From assembly GCA_965145485.1 (NCBI GenBank), contig CBCTCU010000001.1:1-64000 (forward strand): a stretch of DNA of 64,000 nucleotides, read 5' to 3'. The notes beneath the pieces were generated by a model. That model did not search any database and had not been told where the DNA came from. It saw only the letters and a list, made by a program, of their open reading frames with translations. Positions 1 to 9,609 of this stretch are shown here, in pieces (within the stretch, counting starts at the first letter, position 1; each line of letters starts with the position of its first letter). Source of the DNA: CABQCM01 sp965145485 (GTDB taxonomy: Bacteria; Bacillota; Clostridia; Oscillospirales; Acutalibacteraceae). The translations under genes were made by a program, and so were the position numbers.

Positions 1-47
1 ATCCTCTTTGGTGCCTTGGAGCGCAGCGGAAAGGAATGGTCATATAT

Positions 48-1721
48 ATGAAAATATTTTTTTTATATTTGGCAAACAAACGATATGCTAACATTTGGAA
101 CAACCTGACGGGGGAAACACTTATGGGGGATGTAAGTGCCTATCTGGAAGGGAATTTAGACTATATCATTCATACTCTGGATGATAATGATGATATTGAT
201 GCTGTAGTTCAGTCTATTAATACATTTGAACCGGATATTTTAGGCATAAGTGTTCCTATTGATACCCTGGGTATTTTTTTTAATTTTATATATGAATATC
301 TCAATCATAAGAAGATAAATCCGATGGTGATTCTAGGTAATACATTACCGGAGTCAAATGCAGAATTTTTTATCAATCATGAGATATCAAAACGTATGAG
401 CTTCATCATCAGTAAAGGACCTGGCGAACATGTATTCAGACAAATTGTAGATGTTGTGAGACAAAAAATGACGCTTGATGAAGTGAAAAATATTGTTTAC
501 TGGGATGCAGTTCATAAAAAAGCCTCAATAAATCCTCGGCAGAAATTCGACTTCTCTCATTTAATTTATCCTCCCTGTACAGATACTATAAAAGTCGGGC
601 AGGTGAATATGATACAAACATCGAGAGGATGTTATTTTAATTGTGCATACTGCTCGCAAGGGCCTCATAACACATGGATCCGACTTCCTATAGATAGAAT
701 AAAAATGAATATACATAATCTTCTATTAAAAGGGGTCAACCAATTTGAATTCATTGATGAAGATTTTTTAGGCGGTCGATTGCGGCAAAATTATCATGGT
801 ACAAAAGAAATCATAGACTATTTATACGAGATTAATTTGGAACATGATATTGCGTACAGAATATTTACAAACCCCTCTGTTATCTACCAAAAAACAGAAA
901 ATCAAATGCTTAATACAAATGATGAGATGGAAGCATTGATTAATAAAATGCTGCAATCTGGTTTAAAGCGTGTTTACATTGGCATAGAGTCCGGGTCTGT
1001 TACCCAACGAAAACGTTATAATCGAAAAGAGACAATTTATTCGATTGAAAAATCTTTAGAAATACTTCATCGATATCACTTGGAAATCGATTGCGGATTT
1101 ATTATGTTTGATCCCTTGGTGACACTTCAAGAATTGAATGAAAATATACAATTTATTAGAAAACTTAAATTGATGGAGACGTATATTTGGCCAATAAATG
1201 CGATATCTCTAACCAATCATTCGCCATATTGCAAATACATAATGAATAATTTTGATTTACAACTGCGGATTGATCATCATAAAAATAACTATCAATATAG
1301 TTTTTGGCATCAAGAAGTTCAACAGATATACACAATAGTCCAAACGATCTCTGCACAGACGGCCGAGTTGTTTTATCGAAATAAATTTGTTATAAAAAAA
1401 TACTTTGTCACCAATAATCCTCGTATAAAACTTGAACTTTTCAAAAAAATATCAAAACAAAATTCTGAAATTTATTTAGATTTATTAGATGGATTGGTGA
1501 ATTCGCCTAGTGATCTAGACAGAGTCGTGACAACGGTATTAAGCCGCATTGAAAAACTGGTATTGGTTCTTGAGAATCACCTTGATGTGTTGGATATTGA
1601 ACCTCAGACTTATCTGAGTATTTATCAGAATTTCTCGCGCATGCAACGAATTATTTCTGGGGAACTCCGATCTGTGCCAGATTTGTATAAAAGGTGTCAG
1701 AGTTTTACAATTCATAAATAA
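48..1721 (+). CDS. B12-binding-type radical SAM protein
   Basis: This protein of about 557 residues has an N-terminal region (about 1-140) laid out like a cobalamin-binding domain and a radical SAM core carrying CxxxCxxC (GCYFNCAYC, about residues 195-202) for the 4Fe-4S cluster and SAM cleavage. The classical DxHxxG cobalamin-ligand motif is not visible, so B12 may bind base-off without it or not at all. Such enzymes methylate, rearrange or cyclise unactivated carbons in natural-product and cofactor pathways. The start at 48 is preferred over an in-frame ATG at 36 because AAGGA (31-35) then sits upstream as a ribosome site. It is the first visible gene of a long co-directional AT-rich operon; the promoter lies outside the window. 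The substrate is unknown. Family call firm, role inferred from context. Confidence 0.8.
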   Translation: MKIFFLYLANKRYANIWNNLTGETLMGDVSAYLEGNLDYIIHTLDDNDDIDAVVQSINTFEPDILGISVPIDTLGIFFNFIYEYLNHKKINPMVILGNTLPESNAEFFINHEISKRMSFIISKGPGEHVFRQIVDVVRQKMTLDEVKNIVYWDAVHKKASINPRQKFDFSHLIYPPCTDTIKVGQVNMIQTSRGCYFNCAYCSQGPHNTWIRLPIDRIKMNIHNLLLKGVNQFEFIDEDFLGGRLRQNYHGTKEIIDYLYEINLEHDIAYRIFTNPSVIYQKTENQMLNTNDEMEALINKMLQSGLKRVYIGIESGSVTQRKRYNRKETIYSIEKSLEILHRYHLEIDCGFIMFDPLVTLQELNENIQFIRKLKLMETYIWPINAISLTNHSPYCKYIMNNFDLQLRIDHHKNNYQYSFWHQEVQQIYTIVQTISAQTAELFYRNKFVIKKYFVTNNPRIKLELFKKISKQNSEIYLDLLDGLVNSPSDLDRVVTTVLSRIEKLVLVLENHLDVLDIEPQTYLSIYQNFSRMQRIISGELRSVPDLYKRCQSFTIHK

Positions 1722-1813
1722 GGTGGATTTGGTAATGAGCGGGTAACTCCTGACGCCAGTTATAGGTGGGTAGGATGGTCTCGAAATTTTAGCAGATGGG
1801 AATGGTCAGACAT

Positions 1814-2887
1814 ATGAAGGAAAATATTTCTAGATGCCTTAGAACAATAATGTTGGAACTAAATAGCTTTCCAGATATTATTGAATTTTACAATACAATT
1901 ACACGACCTATTCCAGGTGTTCATAATCATTTTTTGAATTTTTGTGCCTATCCTTATGAATCAGCCGTAATAGAAAATATAAAATGTGGTCAACCTTGCA
2001 ATATGGGTATTGTTATGCAGGGGCCTATTTTTAACAAGGATAATTTTACTAGAAACACCCTGGAGTTGTATACAAAAATTTTTGTAGATATTCCTATTGT
2101 TGTTTCCACTTGGATAGATCAAGATACATCTGAAATAGAAAAATTAAATAGCAAACAGATTACGATTATTAAAAACCATTATCCACAGCAAGAATGCAGC
2201 GCAAATTTGAACAAAATGATTAAATCCTGTTATGAGGGGTTAAAACTGCTCAAACAATATAATCTTCAGTATGCATTGCGAACACGAACGGATCATCGCA
2301 TTTATGCTGAAAATTGCGGTGAATTTTTAGTATCAATGCTTCAAGCATTTCCATTAACAAATTGTACAAATCAGCATCAACGCATATTGATTTTGGATAC
2401 ATATACCCTTAAATATGTTCCTTATAATCTTTCAGATACGTTTCAATTTGGAGCCATTGAGGATATCCTGGAATACTGGAACGTGCCATTTGCAGATTAT
2501 CAACAAACGAATGAGGTTGGGATTACGATAAAAGAAGAAGAATTTAAAAATAGTGCAGAAAATTATTTAGGCATACAGTATGCTAAGAAAAAGATGGCCT
2601 GCAATTACGAATACACATACGAAAAATATTATTCATTTTTGAAAGATCGATTCATTGTGATAGATACTGACATGATCAACTTATTATATTTTAAGCTGAG
2701 ACTACAAGGATTTAATGCAGTGGTGGAAGAGAATGGATCCAAAGTATCCCAACTTTTTAGATTTAAGGATTGGCTTTTGTTGCAATCTGGAATGCTTGAT
2801 TTAAAAGAAATAAATGAAGAATTAAGCGATAAAATGACGCTTAGTCGTAATAATGGAAACCATAGTAATTGGAAGGGAGGGCATTAA
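1814..2887 (+). CDS. WavE-family glycosyltransferase-like protein
   Basis: This protein resembles the WavE family first named from Vibrio LPS core loci. It shows the N-terminal VMQGPI segment (about residue 63), VVSTW, a central RTRTDHRIY (about 156) with the typical R-T-D signature, and DTFQFG..EDILEYW near 208. Members are thought to be sugar transferases acting on surface glycans, although biochemistry is thin. An in-frame ATG at 1796 would add six residues. The start at 1814 is chosen because GGAATGGTCA...ATATGAA repeats the leader seen before the first gene. No signal peptide or membrane segment is visible, so a cytoplasmic enzyme is expected. It lies between a radical SAM gene and the first carbamoyltransferase. 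Confidence 0.65.
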   Translation: MKENISRCLRTIMLELNSFPDIIEFYNTITRPIPGVHNHFLNFCAYPYESAVIENIKCGQPCNMGIVMQGPIFNKDNFTRNTLELYTKIFVDIPIVVSTWIDQDTSEIEKLNSKQITIIKNHYPQQECSANLNKMIKSCYEGLKLLKQYNLQYALRTRTDHRIYAENCGEFLVSMLQAFPLTNCTNQHQRILILDTYTLKYVPYNLSDTFQFGAIEDILEYWNVPFADYQQTNEVGITIKEEEFKNSAENYLGIQYAKKKMACNYEYTYEKYYSFLKDRFIVIDTDMINLLYFKLRLQGFNAVVEENGSKVSQLFRFKDWLLLQSGMLDLKEINEELSDKMTLSRNNGNHSNWKGGH

Positions 2888-2982
2888 TTCTTCCGATACA
2901 GGAAATTCACCTAAACAAAGGGATATCTTCAATCAGCATCCATATAGCACAGACCCGGATGAGGGGCTTTTAAAAACTGATA

Positions 2983-4590
2983 ATGGCGGTGAAGTTTACG
3001 AATATAATAGGACTTGGTGGATCGGTCCATGATTTATCTTGCTGTTTATTGACCGATGGACAAATCGTTAGGGCAATCGAAGAAGAACGATTATCGCGAG
3101 AAAAGAATGCTTTGGGTGTCCGATCTCAACAATTTAAATCGTTAAATTATTGTTTACAAGATAAAAAACTTACCGATATCGATTTATTTATTACAAATGA
3201 TATTTTCAGCACAAGGGTTCTTGAATTACATGGTTTATGGTCGTCTATAAAAATAAATCATCATTTATCACATGCTGCCAGCTCGTATTATACTTCAGGA
3301 TTTGATGAAGCAGCCATTTTGGTTGTAGATGGTGGGGGGAGTAAATTTGGTGAAAAAGATGAGACTGTTTCATTAGGTATTGCTCAAGGAAATGAAATAC
3401 ATTTCTTTAAAAAATACTATGATAATTCTGTGTCACTATTTTATTCCTATATGATGTATGAATGTGGGTTCAAAATATTCCAGGAAGGTAAAGTAATGGG
3501 ACTTGCTCCCTATGGTACGAATACCTATGTAAACGAATTATCAAAGTATATCCAAGTGGATTTGCCGAAAAAAATACGAACAAATTGTGATAATACGGAA
3601 TTAAATCAGTATATAAGAGAGCTTATTTCAAAAGACAAGCGTCCTAGGTTTCGTGTAATAGCAGATATAGCTTACGCGGCACAATATCTGTTTGAAGATT
3701 CCATGCTGAAAACGATTGAGTATTTATATGAAAAAACCAAATTACCACGTTTGTGTTATGCTGGTGGGGCGGCACTTAATAGCGTCTTAAATGGGAAAAT
3801 AAAGAAGCAAACTGGTTTTAAGGAAATTTATGTATTCCCAGCAGCTGGAGATTCCGGAGCTGGTATAGGAGCAGCGCTATATGGTTATTATAATTTGTTT
3901 CACCATAAATCTTATAATAAACCGCGTACTAGAATGAAACATTGTTATTTTGGAATTACCTATTCGGATGACAAAATTATACAAACGTTGAATTTATATA
4001 CCGATAAACTTCAATATAAAAAATATACCTATCAAAACTTGTTTTCTATTATAGCTAGGATGTTACACGAAGGCCATATTATCGGATGGTTTCAAGATGG
4101 TTCTGAAATAGGCCCACGAGCACTTGGAAATCGGAGTATACTTGCCAGCCCTTGTATTTCTACTATGAAAGATACTCTTAATAGGCGAGTAAAATTTAGA
4201 GAAAGCTTTCGTCCATTTGCTCCTGTCACGAAAATTGATTGTGCTTCTAAGTATTTTGAAACGAAAAATGACAATACTTTTATGCTTTTTGTTGAGCCCG
4301 TTAAAGCGCCTTATAAAAAGCTACTCCCAGCCGTTACACATATTGACGGAAGCGCTCGTTTACAGACTGTATCAAAAGAAAGTAATTACAAATTGTATTG
4401 TCTTTTGGACTGCTTCCAAAAATTATCCCAAGTACCTGTTCTACTGAATACTTCATTTAATATAAAAGGAGAACCAATAGTAGAAACACCCGATGATGCG
4501 TTGAAAGCTTTTTTACATTGTGACATGGATGCGGTAGTTATCGAGCAATATGTTATCACAAAAAGCCGCGAAGATAGGAGGAAGCAGTGA
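2983..4590 (+). CDS. NodU/CmcH-family O-carbamoyltransferase, copy 1
   Basis: The 535-residue protein has the two-part carbamoyltransferase architecture. An N-terminal Kae1/ASKHA-like domain (about 1-345) begins with GLGGSVHD and carries EEERLSREKNA and the metal-binding NHHLSHAASSYY (about 92-103). A C-terminal domain (about 350-530) has GWFQDGSEIGPRALGNRS, VKFRESFRPFAPV and LLNTSFNIKGEP. Family members such as NodU, CmcH and TobZ convert carbamoyl phosphate and ATP to carbamoyl-adenylate and transfer the carbamoyl group to a hydroxyl, usually of a sugar. This is the first of three paralogues in the operon. They differ throughout, so they likely carbamoylate different positions. GAGGGG about 16 bases upstream is a weak ribosome site. 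Its stop is followed after one base by the next start. Confidence 0.9.
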   Translation: MAVKFTNIIGLGGSVHDLSCCLLTDGQIVRAIEEERLSREKNALGVRSQQFKSLNYCLQDKKLTDIDLFITNDIFSTRVLELHGLWSSIKINHHLSHAASSYYTSGFDEAAILVVDGGGSKFGEKDETVSLGIAQGNEIHFFKKYYDNSVSLFYSYMMYECGFKIFQEGKVMGLAPYGTNTYVNELSKYIQVDLPKKIRTNCDNTELNQYIRELISKDKRPRFRVIADIAYAAQYLFEDSMLKTIEYLYEKTKLPRLCYAGGAALNSVLNGKIKKQTGFKEIYVFPAAGDSGAGIGAALYGYYNLFHHKSYNKPRTRMKHCYFGITYSDDKIIQTLNLYTDKLQYKKYTYQNLFSIIARMLHEGHIIGWFQDGSEIGPRALGNRSILASPCISTMKDTLNRRVKFRESFRPFAPVTKIDCASKYFETKNDNTFMLFVEPVKAPYKKLLPAVTHIDGSARLQTVSKESNYKLYCLLDCFQKLSQVPVLLNTSFNIKGEPIVETPDDALKAFLHCDMDAVVIEQYVITKSREDRRKQ

Positions 4591-4591
4591 T

Positions 4592-5671
4592 ATGATATAT
4601 AAGACGTCTCCGTATCTAGTCCATCATCAAATTCGTAAGGATTTTATACACAATTATCTGGGATCATCTCTCTGCAAAATGGATGCAGTTAAGTCTGGTA
4701 TTTTAGAAGACTGCCGGACAGGTTGCTCATATATCGATTTATTAGATCGTTACAGCCCTGCTGTCGTTCATTATTTAATAAAAAAGAGGTTTATTCTTCC
4801 TGCTTCCAACATATGGAAGCAACATAATGCATTGAAAATAGAAATCGAAACCACGGAACTTTGCAACTATAAATGCACATATTGCCCACGCTCTTATGAT
4901 GTTATAAAAACACGTATTATGAGCCTAAGCATGTTTAAAAAAATATTGAATGAAGTCGCTAAATACAAATCGATTCAATATATAACGCTCCACGGTTACG
5001 GGGAGCCGACAGTCGATCCCCTGTTTGATGAGCGGATATTATTGATTAAGCAATATAATTTAAAGTTAGCTCTTTATACAAATGGCAGTCATTTGAACGA
5101 AAAACGCCTGAAATTATTGAAAAAATGCAATAATGTATACCATATTGTGTTCAATTTTCCGAGTGCTAATAAAAATGAATTTCAGCACATAACAAAATAT
5201 GAAAACTACGGTGAAGTTGTTGCAAATATTCAAACGGCGATTTATATGGGTTTTAATGTAAAAATATGTATTCAAGGAACAGAAAATGAACAAAGAAGTC
5301 GTATTGTTGAAATAAAAAAGCTTTTTCCCGATATAGAAATAATAACAAATACAATCCATGATAGAGCGGGAGCTCTTCCCAATAAATACAATCAGCATAT
5401 AGATATTCGCAATTTATATTTATCGGGATGTTGGTGTATTTTAAATGATGTTCACATATCTGTAAGCGGACAATGTTATATGTGCTTGGAAGATTATTAT
5501 AAAAAATACATTTTAGGAGACATTACACGACAATCGATAGCAGAAATTTTAGAAAGTTCGGAAGCTGTTATAAACAGAAAACGAATATGGGGTGCAGTAG
5601 AAGCTCCTGCCAACTATTTATGCAGAAATTGTATTATGATGGAAAATGCGCTACATTATCGAAAATATTAG
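4592..5671 (+). CDS. radical SAM/SPASM-type protein
   Basis: The protein of about 359 residues carries the radical SAM triad CNYKCTYC (residues 91-98). Its C-terminal third has further Cys clusters (GCWC near 280, CYMC near 293, CRNC near 343) typical of SPASM/Twitch auxiliary Fe-S domains. SPASM enzymes modify peptides or, as with BtrN, oxidise aminocyclitol sugars, so an oxidation or epimerisation of a sugar or carrier-bound substrate is possible. The start at 4592 follows AGGAGG (4577-4582) and lies two bases after the upstream stop; a longer reading from 4550 would run into the preceding gene. No precursor-peptide gene is visible beside it, which argues against a standard RiPP role. Confidence 0.8.
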   Translation: MIYKTSPYLVHHQIRKDFIHNYLGSSLCKMDAVKSGILEDCRTGCSYIDLLDRYSPAVVHYLIKKRFILPASNIWKQHNALKIEIETTELCNYKCTYCPRSYDVIKTRIMSLSMFKKILNEVAKYKSIQYITLHGYGEPTVDPLFDERILLIKQYNLKLALYTNGSHLNEKRLKLLKKCNNVYHIVFNFPSANKNEFQHITKYENYGEVVANIQTAIYMGFNVKICIQGTENEQRSRIVEIKKLFPDIEIITNTIHDRAGALPNKYNQHIDIRNLYLSGCWCILNDVHISVSGQCYMCLEDYYKKYILGDITRQSIAEILESSEAVINRKRIWGAVEAPANYLCRNCIMMENALHYRKY

Positions 5672-5700
5672 TTTCAGGAAAAATGATTCGGGGCTATGTT

Positions 5701-6639
5701 ATGCTTAATTTTCAACCGATTTATCTAGTGGGTCTGGATTGTTTAGAAAATTGTTTCGTTAATATTTTAAAATATTATCAATATGATTATCATTTGTTGT
5801 TTTATAAATTTTATTATTTTGCATTTCGCAAAAAATGTGAGCAATACAAAAGTATTGGCGAGCGCATTTCAATAGGTAAAAAAATACATCCTGATACCTT
5901 ATTTAACTTTTACAATTTAAAAGCCAACTATCAATTTGATATATATGGAAGCCATCATATGTTTCATGAAAATACAAGCTCACCCGTTATTTTATTTACG
6001 GATGCATACTTTTGTAGATGGATGCACGAATACAAGAAAAAACACCATAGCCATTTTATTATTTTGCTCAATAAAGAGGGTAATGAATTTACTTGTCTGG
6101 ATCCAATGGTAAATATTGATACTCTATATACACTTCCGTACGATGACTATCTACAGGGATTTCAAAAAATAGTTTCTTTTGAAGATGAATCGACACCTTT
6201 GCATGATTATCAAAATATATTTTTAAATACAATCCGCAGCATTAAGTTGAAACAGTTATCAAAATCGTATAACGCATTATATAGCGCTTTTGAGAACTTA
6301 GATTCTCTAAACGAAAATGATATAGGTGGTTATACTGCAATTGATTCTATATTAGGACATTATTTATCTGGTCGACGATATTTGTTTTCAGAATATATAG
6401 ATTTAATATATAAAAATACAAATTTACCCTTATCATATATCGTCAACCAGTATAAGCAACTAAGTTATAAATGGATTATTTTGAGAAATATTATATTAAA
6501 AGCCAAAATTACGCATGTATTTTTACAAGATAAATCCAAAATACTGAAACTTTTAAATGATATAATCATACACGAAATTCATCTTCTGAAAAGTCTTAAG
6601 GCATTAAATATAAAGGAGAAATCGTATTATGTTGAATAA
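5701..6639 (+). CDS. BtrH-like C39-fold cysteine acyltransferase
   Basis: The sequence shows a Cys near the N-terminus (DCLENCF, C14/C18), a His in HHSHFIILL (about 114-118) and an Asp in FTCLDP (about 132). The order and spacing fit the Cys-His-Asp triad of the BtrH N-terminal family, a peptidase-C39-like fold. In butirosin biosynthesis BtrH moves an acyl side chain from an acyl carrier protein to the aminoglycoside. The next gene encodes an acyl carrier domain and overlaps this one by 11 bases, which supports an ACP-to-sugar acyl transfer. The C-terminal half (about 180-312) is helical-looking and not assignable. Start chosen at 5701, after GGGG at 5690; an ATG at 5683 is also possible. Function is inferred from motifs and context. 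Confidence 0.6.
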   Translation: MLNFQPIYLVGLDCLENCFVNILKYYQYDYHLLFYKFYYFAFRKKCEQYKSIGERISIGKKIHPDTLFNFYNLKANYQFDIYGSHHMFHENTSSPVILFTDAYFCRWMHEYKKKHHSHFIILLNKEGNEFTCLDPMVNIDTLYTLPYDDYLQGFQKIVSFEDESTPLHDYQNIFLNTIRSIKLKQLSKSYNALYSAFENLDSLNENDIGGYTAIDSILGHYLSGRRYLFSEYIDLIYKNTNLPLSYIVNQYKQLSYKWIILRNIILKAKITHVFLQDKSKILKLLNDIIIHEIHLLKSLKALNIKEKSYYVE

Positions 6640-7936
6640 TGAAACCGGGGCGGATAAAATTATTTGGACTCAGGGCAAAACGAATTTGTCTTATCAAAAT
6701 ATTTGCAAAGCCTTCGAAAACATAAAGTCGATATTGGAAGGTTCTTCCTATATAAATGTCAATCGTCTGGCCATACATACTCCCGACATCATTGAATTAT
6801 TATTATGGGTCACAAGTGCGCTTCAATTAGGGCATACCGTATTCCCTATAAATGGTGAAATGAAAGCGTGTGATCGCGTGTTTTTAAACACGGAATGTGA
6901 TGCTATAGTTTTTGTAGCGAATACGAAAGTTAAATTTGAGACTCTGCGTTCGGATTTCGAAATGAAACCGAAACAAAGCTTGATGCAGTACTATTTCAAT
7001 GAAAATGGTCAAGTGGATAGTATACCTTTCGAAATGGAAGAAATCCATTTTTATCAAAACGAAATAGACAAACAATTTAACGGGGTGCAGGAGATTATTA
7101 TTGCTCATGAATTATCATTTTTTGAGATGTATTTATTGTTCAGTTATGCGCTGAAAAATAAAATCCATATGATCGTCGCTACGGATCCCGAGGAATGTAT
7201 GTACTATGAAAATAAATTAGGCGACAAAACAGTGTTAATCGTAAATCCCGATGAGAGTCGTATCCAAGAAGGCCCTTATGACAAAATCATTAATTATAAA
7301 ACAGTTTATCAATCGCAAAGTTCAAAGCTATTTGCATCAATGGACTCTGCAAAATGTCTGCAATACAAAAATTTGATCATAAACAACGGAAGAAGATTTT
7401 CACTTCGAGGAATTGAAAAAGTATATGAAACGTACATTGGGATAGACCAGGCTGCTGTAATAATAAATGAAACACGTCAAAGGCTCTCCGGTATCACTTT
7501 GTTTTATACTGGAACCAATCAAGATATTGACCTAAAGCAAATGCAAGAATTTACTGCTTTTTATCTGCCTTTAGAATTTATTGCAAATAAAGCTGTTCGA
7601 TTGTCTGAGTTACCATATGATGTTACCGGACAAGTTTATCGTGAAAAACTTATCGATCGAAAATTAGATGAGACTGGATTGGAATGTAACGATAAAATAG
7701 CAGCGGATATGTTGGATATTATTAATAAAGAATTTGATAAACAGCTTTCTTTATCCGATCTGGATACAAAACTTTCTGAACTGGGAATTAATTCCTTGAC
7801 TTTTATTGAAATGGCGGTATTTATGGAAGACCATTTCAATTTCGAATTTGAGGATGAAATGTTGGATATTAATCTGTTTACGAATTTACATAGTGTAGCT
7901 GCTTATATTACCATGGAAATAGAAAAAGGAAAATAA
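6629..7936 (+). CDS. degenerate adenylation domain fused to acyl carrier protein
   Basis: Residues 1 to about 340 align in layout with an AMP-binding/adenylation domain. The N-terminal NLSYQNICKAFENI region and the terminal LPYDVTGQVYREKL resemble the A4 area and the final LP..NGK.dR.kL motif. However, the SGTTGxPK P-loop and the YGxTE and GExx motifs are absent, and the domain is short. Residues about 350-432 form an acyl carrier domain with LSELGINSLTFIEM; Ser 388 is the expected phosphopantetheine site. The protein likely carries an acyl or aminoacyl group for the adjacent BtrH-like transferase, while its adenylation domain may be inactive or divergent. It starts inside the upstream gene behind AAAGGAG and ends one base before the next start. 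Confidence 0.65.
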   Translation: MLNNETGADKIIWTQGKTNLSYQNICKAFENIKSILEGSSYINVNRLAIHTPDIIELLLWVTSALQLGHTVFPINGEMKACDRVFLNTECDAIVFVANTKVKFETLRSDFEMKPKQSLMQYYFNENGQVDSIPFEMEEIHFYQNEIDKQFNGVQEIIIAHELSFFEMYLLFSYALKNKIHMIVATDPEECMYYENKLGDKTVLIVNPDESRIQEGPYDKIINYKTVYQSQSSKLFASMDSAKCLQYKNLIINNGRRFSLRGIEKVYETYIGIDQAAVIINETRQRLSGITLFYTGTNQDIDLKQMQEFTAFYLPLEFIANKAVRLSELPYDVTGQVYREKLIDRKLDETGLECNDKIAADMLDIINKEFDKQLSLSDLDTKLSELGINSLTFIEMAVFMEDHFNFEFEDEMLDINLFTNLHSVAAYITMEIEKGK

Positions 7937-7937
7937 C

Positions 7938-9542
7938 ATGCGAATTTTAGGAATCGGTGGATCGACACATGATTTTTCATTTTGTTTGCTTGAAAATGGT
8001 AAAATTCTGAAAGCGATTGAAGAGGAAAGATTATCTAGAGAAAAGAACGCCGTCGGAATCAGATCCTGGCTTTTTCAGGGACTGAATTACTGCTTGGGGA
8101 CCAATGACATCGATCGATGTCATTTGGACATGATCGTAACAAATAATTTATGTGACTTGCTGTCATTGACCAAAAAAGGAACAAAAGAAATTCACAATAT
8201 TTTAAGTGTTAATCATCATATAGCACATGCCAGCAGTTCCTATTATACATCTCCTTTTCGTGAGGCTGCTATTTTAGTCGTAGACGCAAGCGGTGATTTT
8301 TATAACGATAGACAAGAAGCCGAAGTCATGTCACAGGGGTTTGCGCATGATGGGAAAATCGAACTTTTTCATACAGAATATTCAGATGTTCATCAGTATT
8401 TTACTTTATCCATCGGGCATTTTTATTTGTTTATTACCTATCAATGTGGATTCGGTTTTGGCGAAGAAGGTAAACTGATGGGTCTGTCCGCATACGGAAC
8501 GAATAAATATGTCGACCGCATCGCCGAAGGTATGGACTTTACAAGTCATCGTTATCTCACCGATCACGTAAAACAAACTGTATTAAATATAAAACAAAAA
8601 GAAGATTCATTTCAATGTCGTGCTGATTTAGCTTTTGCAGCTCAATACTTATTAGAACAAGCATTGTATAGGGTAATGAATCAATTATATATTACGACAC
8701 AATGTAAAAATCTTTGTATGGCTGGGGGCGTAGCACTTAATAGTTTAATGAACGGAAAAATCAAAAAGCATACCCCCTTTGAAAATGTTTATGTTTTTCC
8801 GGCTGCAGGTGATAGTGGGACAGCTGTTGGCGCAGCGTTATATGGATATTATGTTATCGGTAAAAATAAATTTAATGCGGAAACTGTATACAGAAATGTT
8901 TTTTGGGGAAAGAAATATACAACACAAAATATCCGGGACACTTTACATAAGAATAGTAACGTCATTGAATTCAAACAGATAGATGAAGCCACACTGTTTC
9001 AGAAAACCTCTGAGCTGTTAATAAAAGGAGCGATTGTCGGTTGGTTTCAAGGAAGAGCGGAAATGGGTCCACGCGCCTTGGGAAACAGAAGCATATTGGC
9101 GGATCCAAGGCTACCCGAAATGAAGGATATCATTAACCAAAAGGTCAAGTTCAGAGAGAATTTTCGTCCATTTGCCCCCGTTGTATTGAGTGAGCATGTC
9201 TCAGAATATTTCGATTCAGATTTTCTGGATAATCCCTATATGCTATATATAGGGGAAGTCAAAAAAGAAAAAAGAATGGAAATTGCGGCAACCACCCATG
9301 TTGATGGAACGGCACGATTTCAAACAGTTGATAAAAACAGCAATCCTCCCTTATATAAACTCATACAGGAGTTTTATAAAGCGACAGGAGTACCGGTGTT
9401 GCTGAATACATCCTTTAATACAAAAGGAGAACCTATGGTTGAGTCTCCAGAGCATGCAATTCATACGTTTCTTCGTTGTGGATTGGACGTCCTTGTGATG
9501 GACAACTTTATCATTACGAAAAAGGCTGCAAAAGCCAACTGA
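7938..9542 (+). CDS. NodU/CmcH-family O-carbamoyltransferase, copy 2
   Basis: The 534-residue paralogue of the gene at 2983 keeps the full set of family motifs: GIGGSTHDFS at the start, EEERLSREKNA, NHHIAHASSSYY, GEEGKLMGLSAYG, MAGGVALNS, then GWFQGRAEMGPRALGNRS and LLNTSFNTKGEP in the transfer domain. It is expected to make carbamoyl-adenylate from carbamoyl phosphate and ATP and carbamoylate a hydroxyl on the pathway product. It differs from copies 1 and 3 in the loop after the metal-binding histidines (DASGDFYND instead of DGGGS), which may change substrate choice. Only one base separates it from the ACP-containing gene, so the two are translationally coupled. Confidence 0.9.
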   Translation: MRILGIGGSTHDFSFCLLENGKILKAIEEERLSREKNAVGIRSWLFQGLNYCLGTNDIDRCHLDMIVTNNLCDLLSLTKKGTKEIHNILSVNHHIAHASSSYYTSPFREAAILVVDASGDFYNDRQEAEVMSQGFAHDGKIELFHTEYSDVHQYFTLSIGHFYLFITYQCGFGFGEEGKLMGLSAYGTNKYVDRIAEGMDFTSHRYLTDHVKQTVLNIKQKEDSFQCRADLAFAAQYLLEQALYRVMNQLYITTQCKNLCMAGGVALNSLMNGKIKKHTPFENVYVFPAAGDSGTAVGAALYGYYVIGKNKFNAETVYRNVFWGKKYTTQNIRDTLHKNSNVIEFKQIDEATLFQKTSELLIKGAIVGWFQGRAEMGPRALGNRSILADPRLPEMKDIINQKVKFRENFRPFAPVVLSEHVSEYFDSDFLDNPYMLYIGEVKKEKRMEIAATTHVDGTARFQTVDKNSNPPLYKLIQEFYKATGVPVLLNTSFNTKGEPMVESPEHAIHTFLRCGLDVLVMDNFIITKKAAKAN

Positions 9543-9609
9543 ATATTAGTTAAAAGGAATATAGTAGAAAGCACCATGGAATATAATCAACTGGGGAACG
9601 GGAGTTAAT

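Noticed and set aside
2983..4590. Could the NodU-like proteins be TsaD/Kae1 (tRNA t6A) enzymes?
   Set aside because: They share the ASKHA fold, but all three have the C-terminal carbamoyl-transfer domain with GPRALGNRS, which TsaD lacks, and they occur in three copies.
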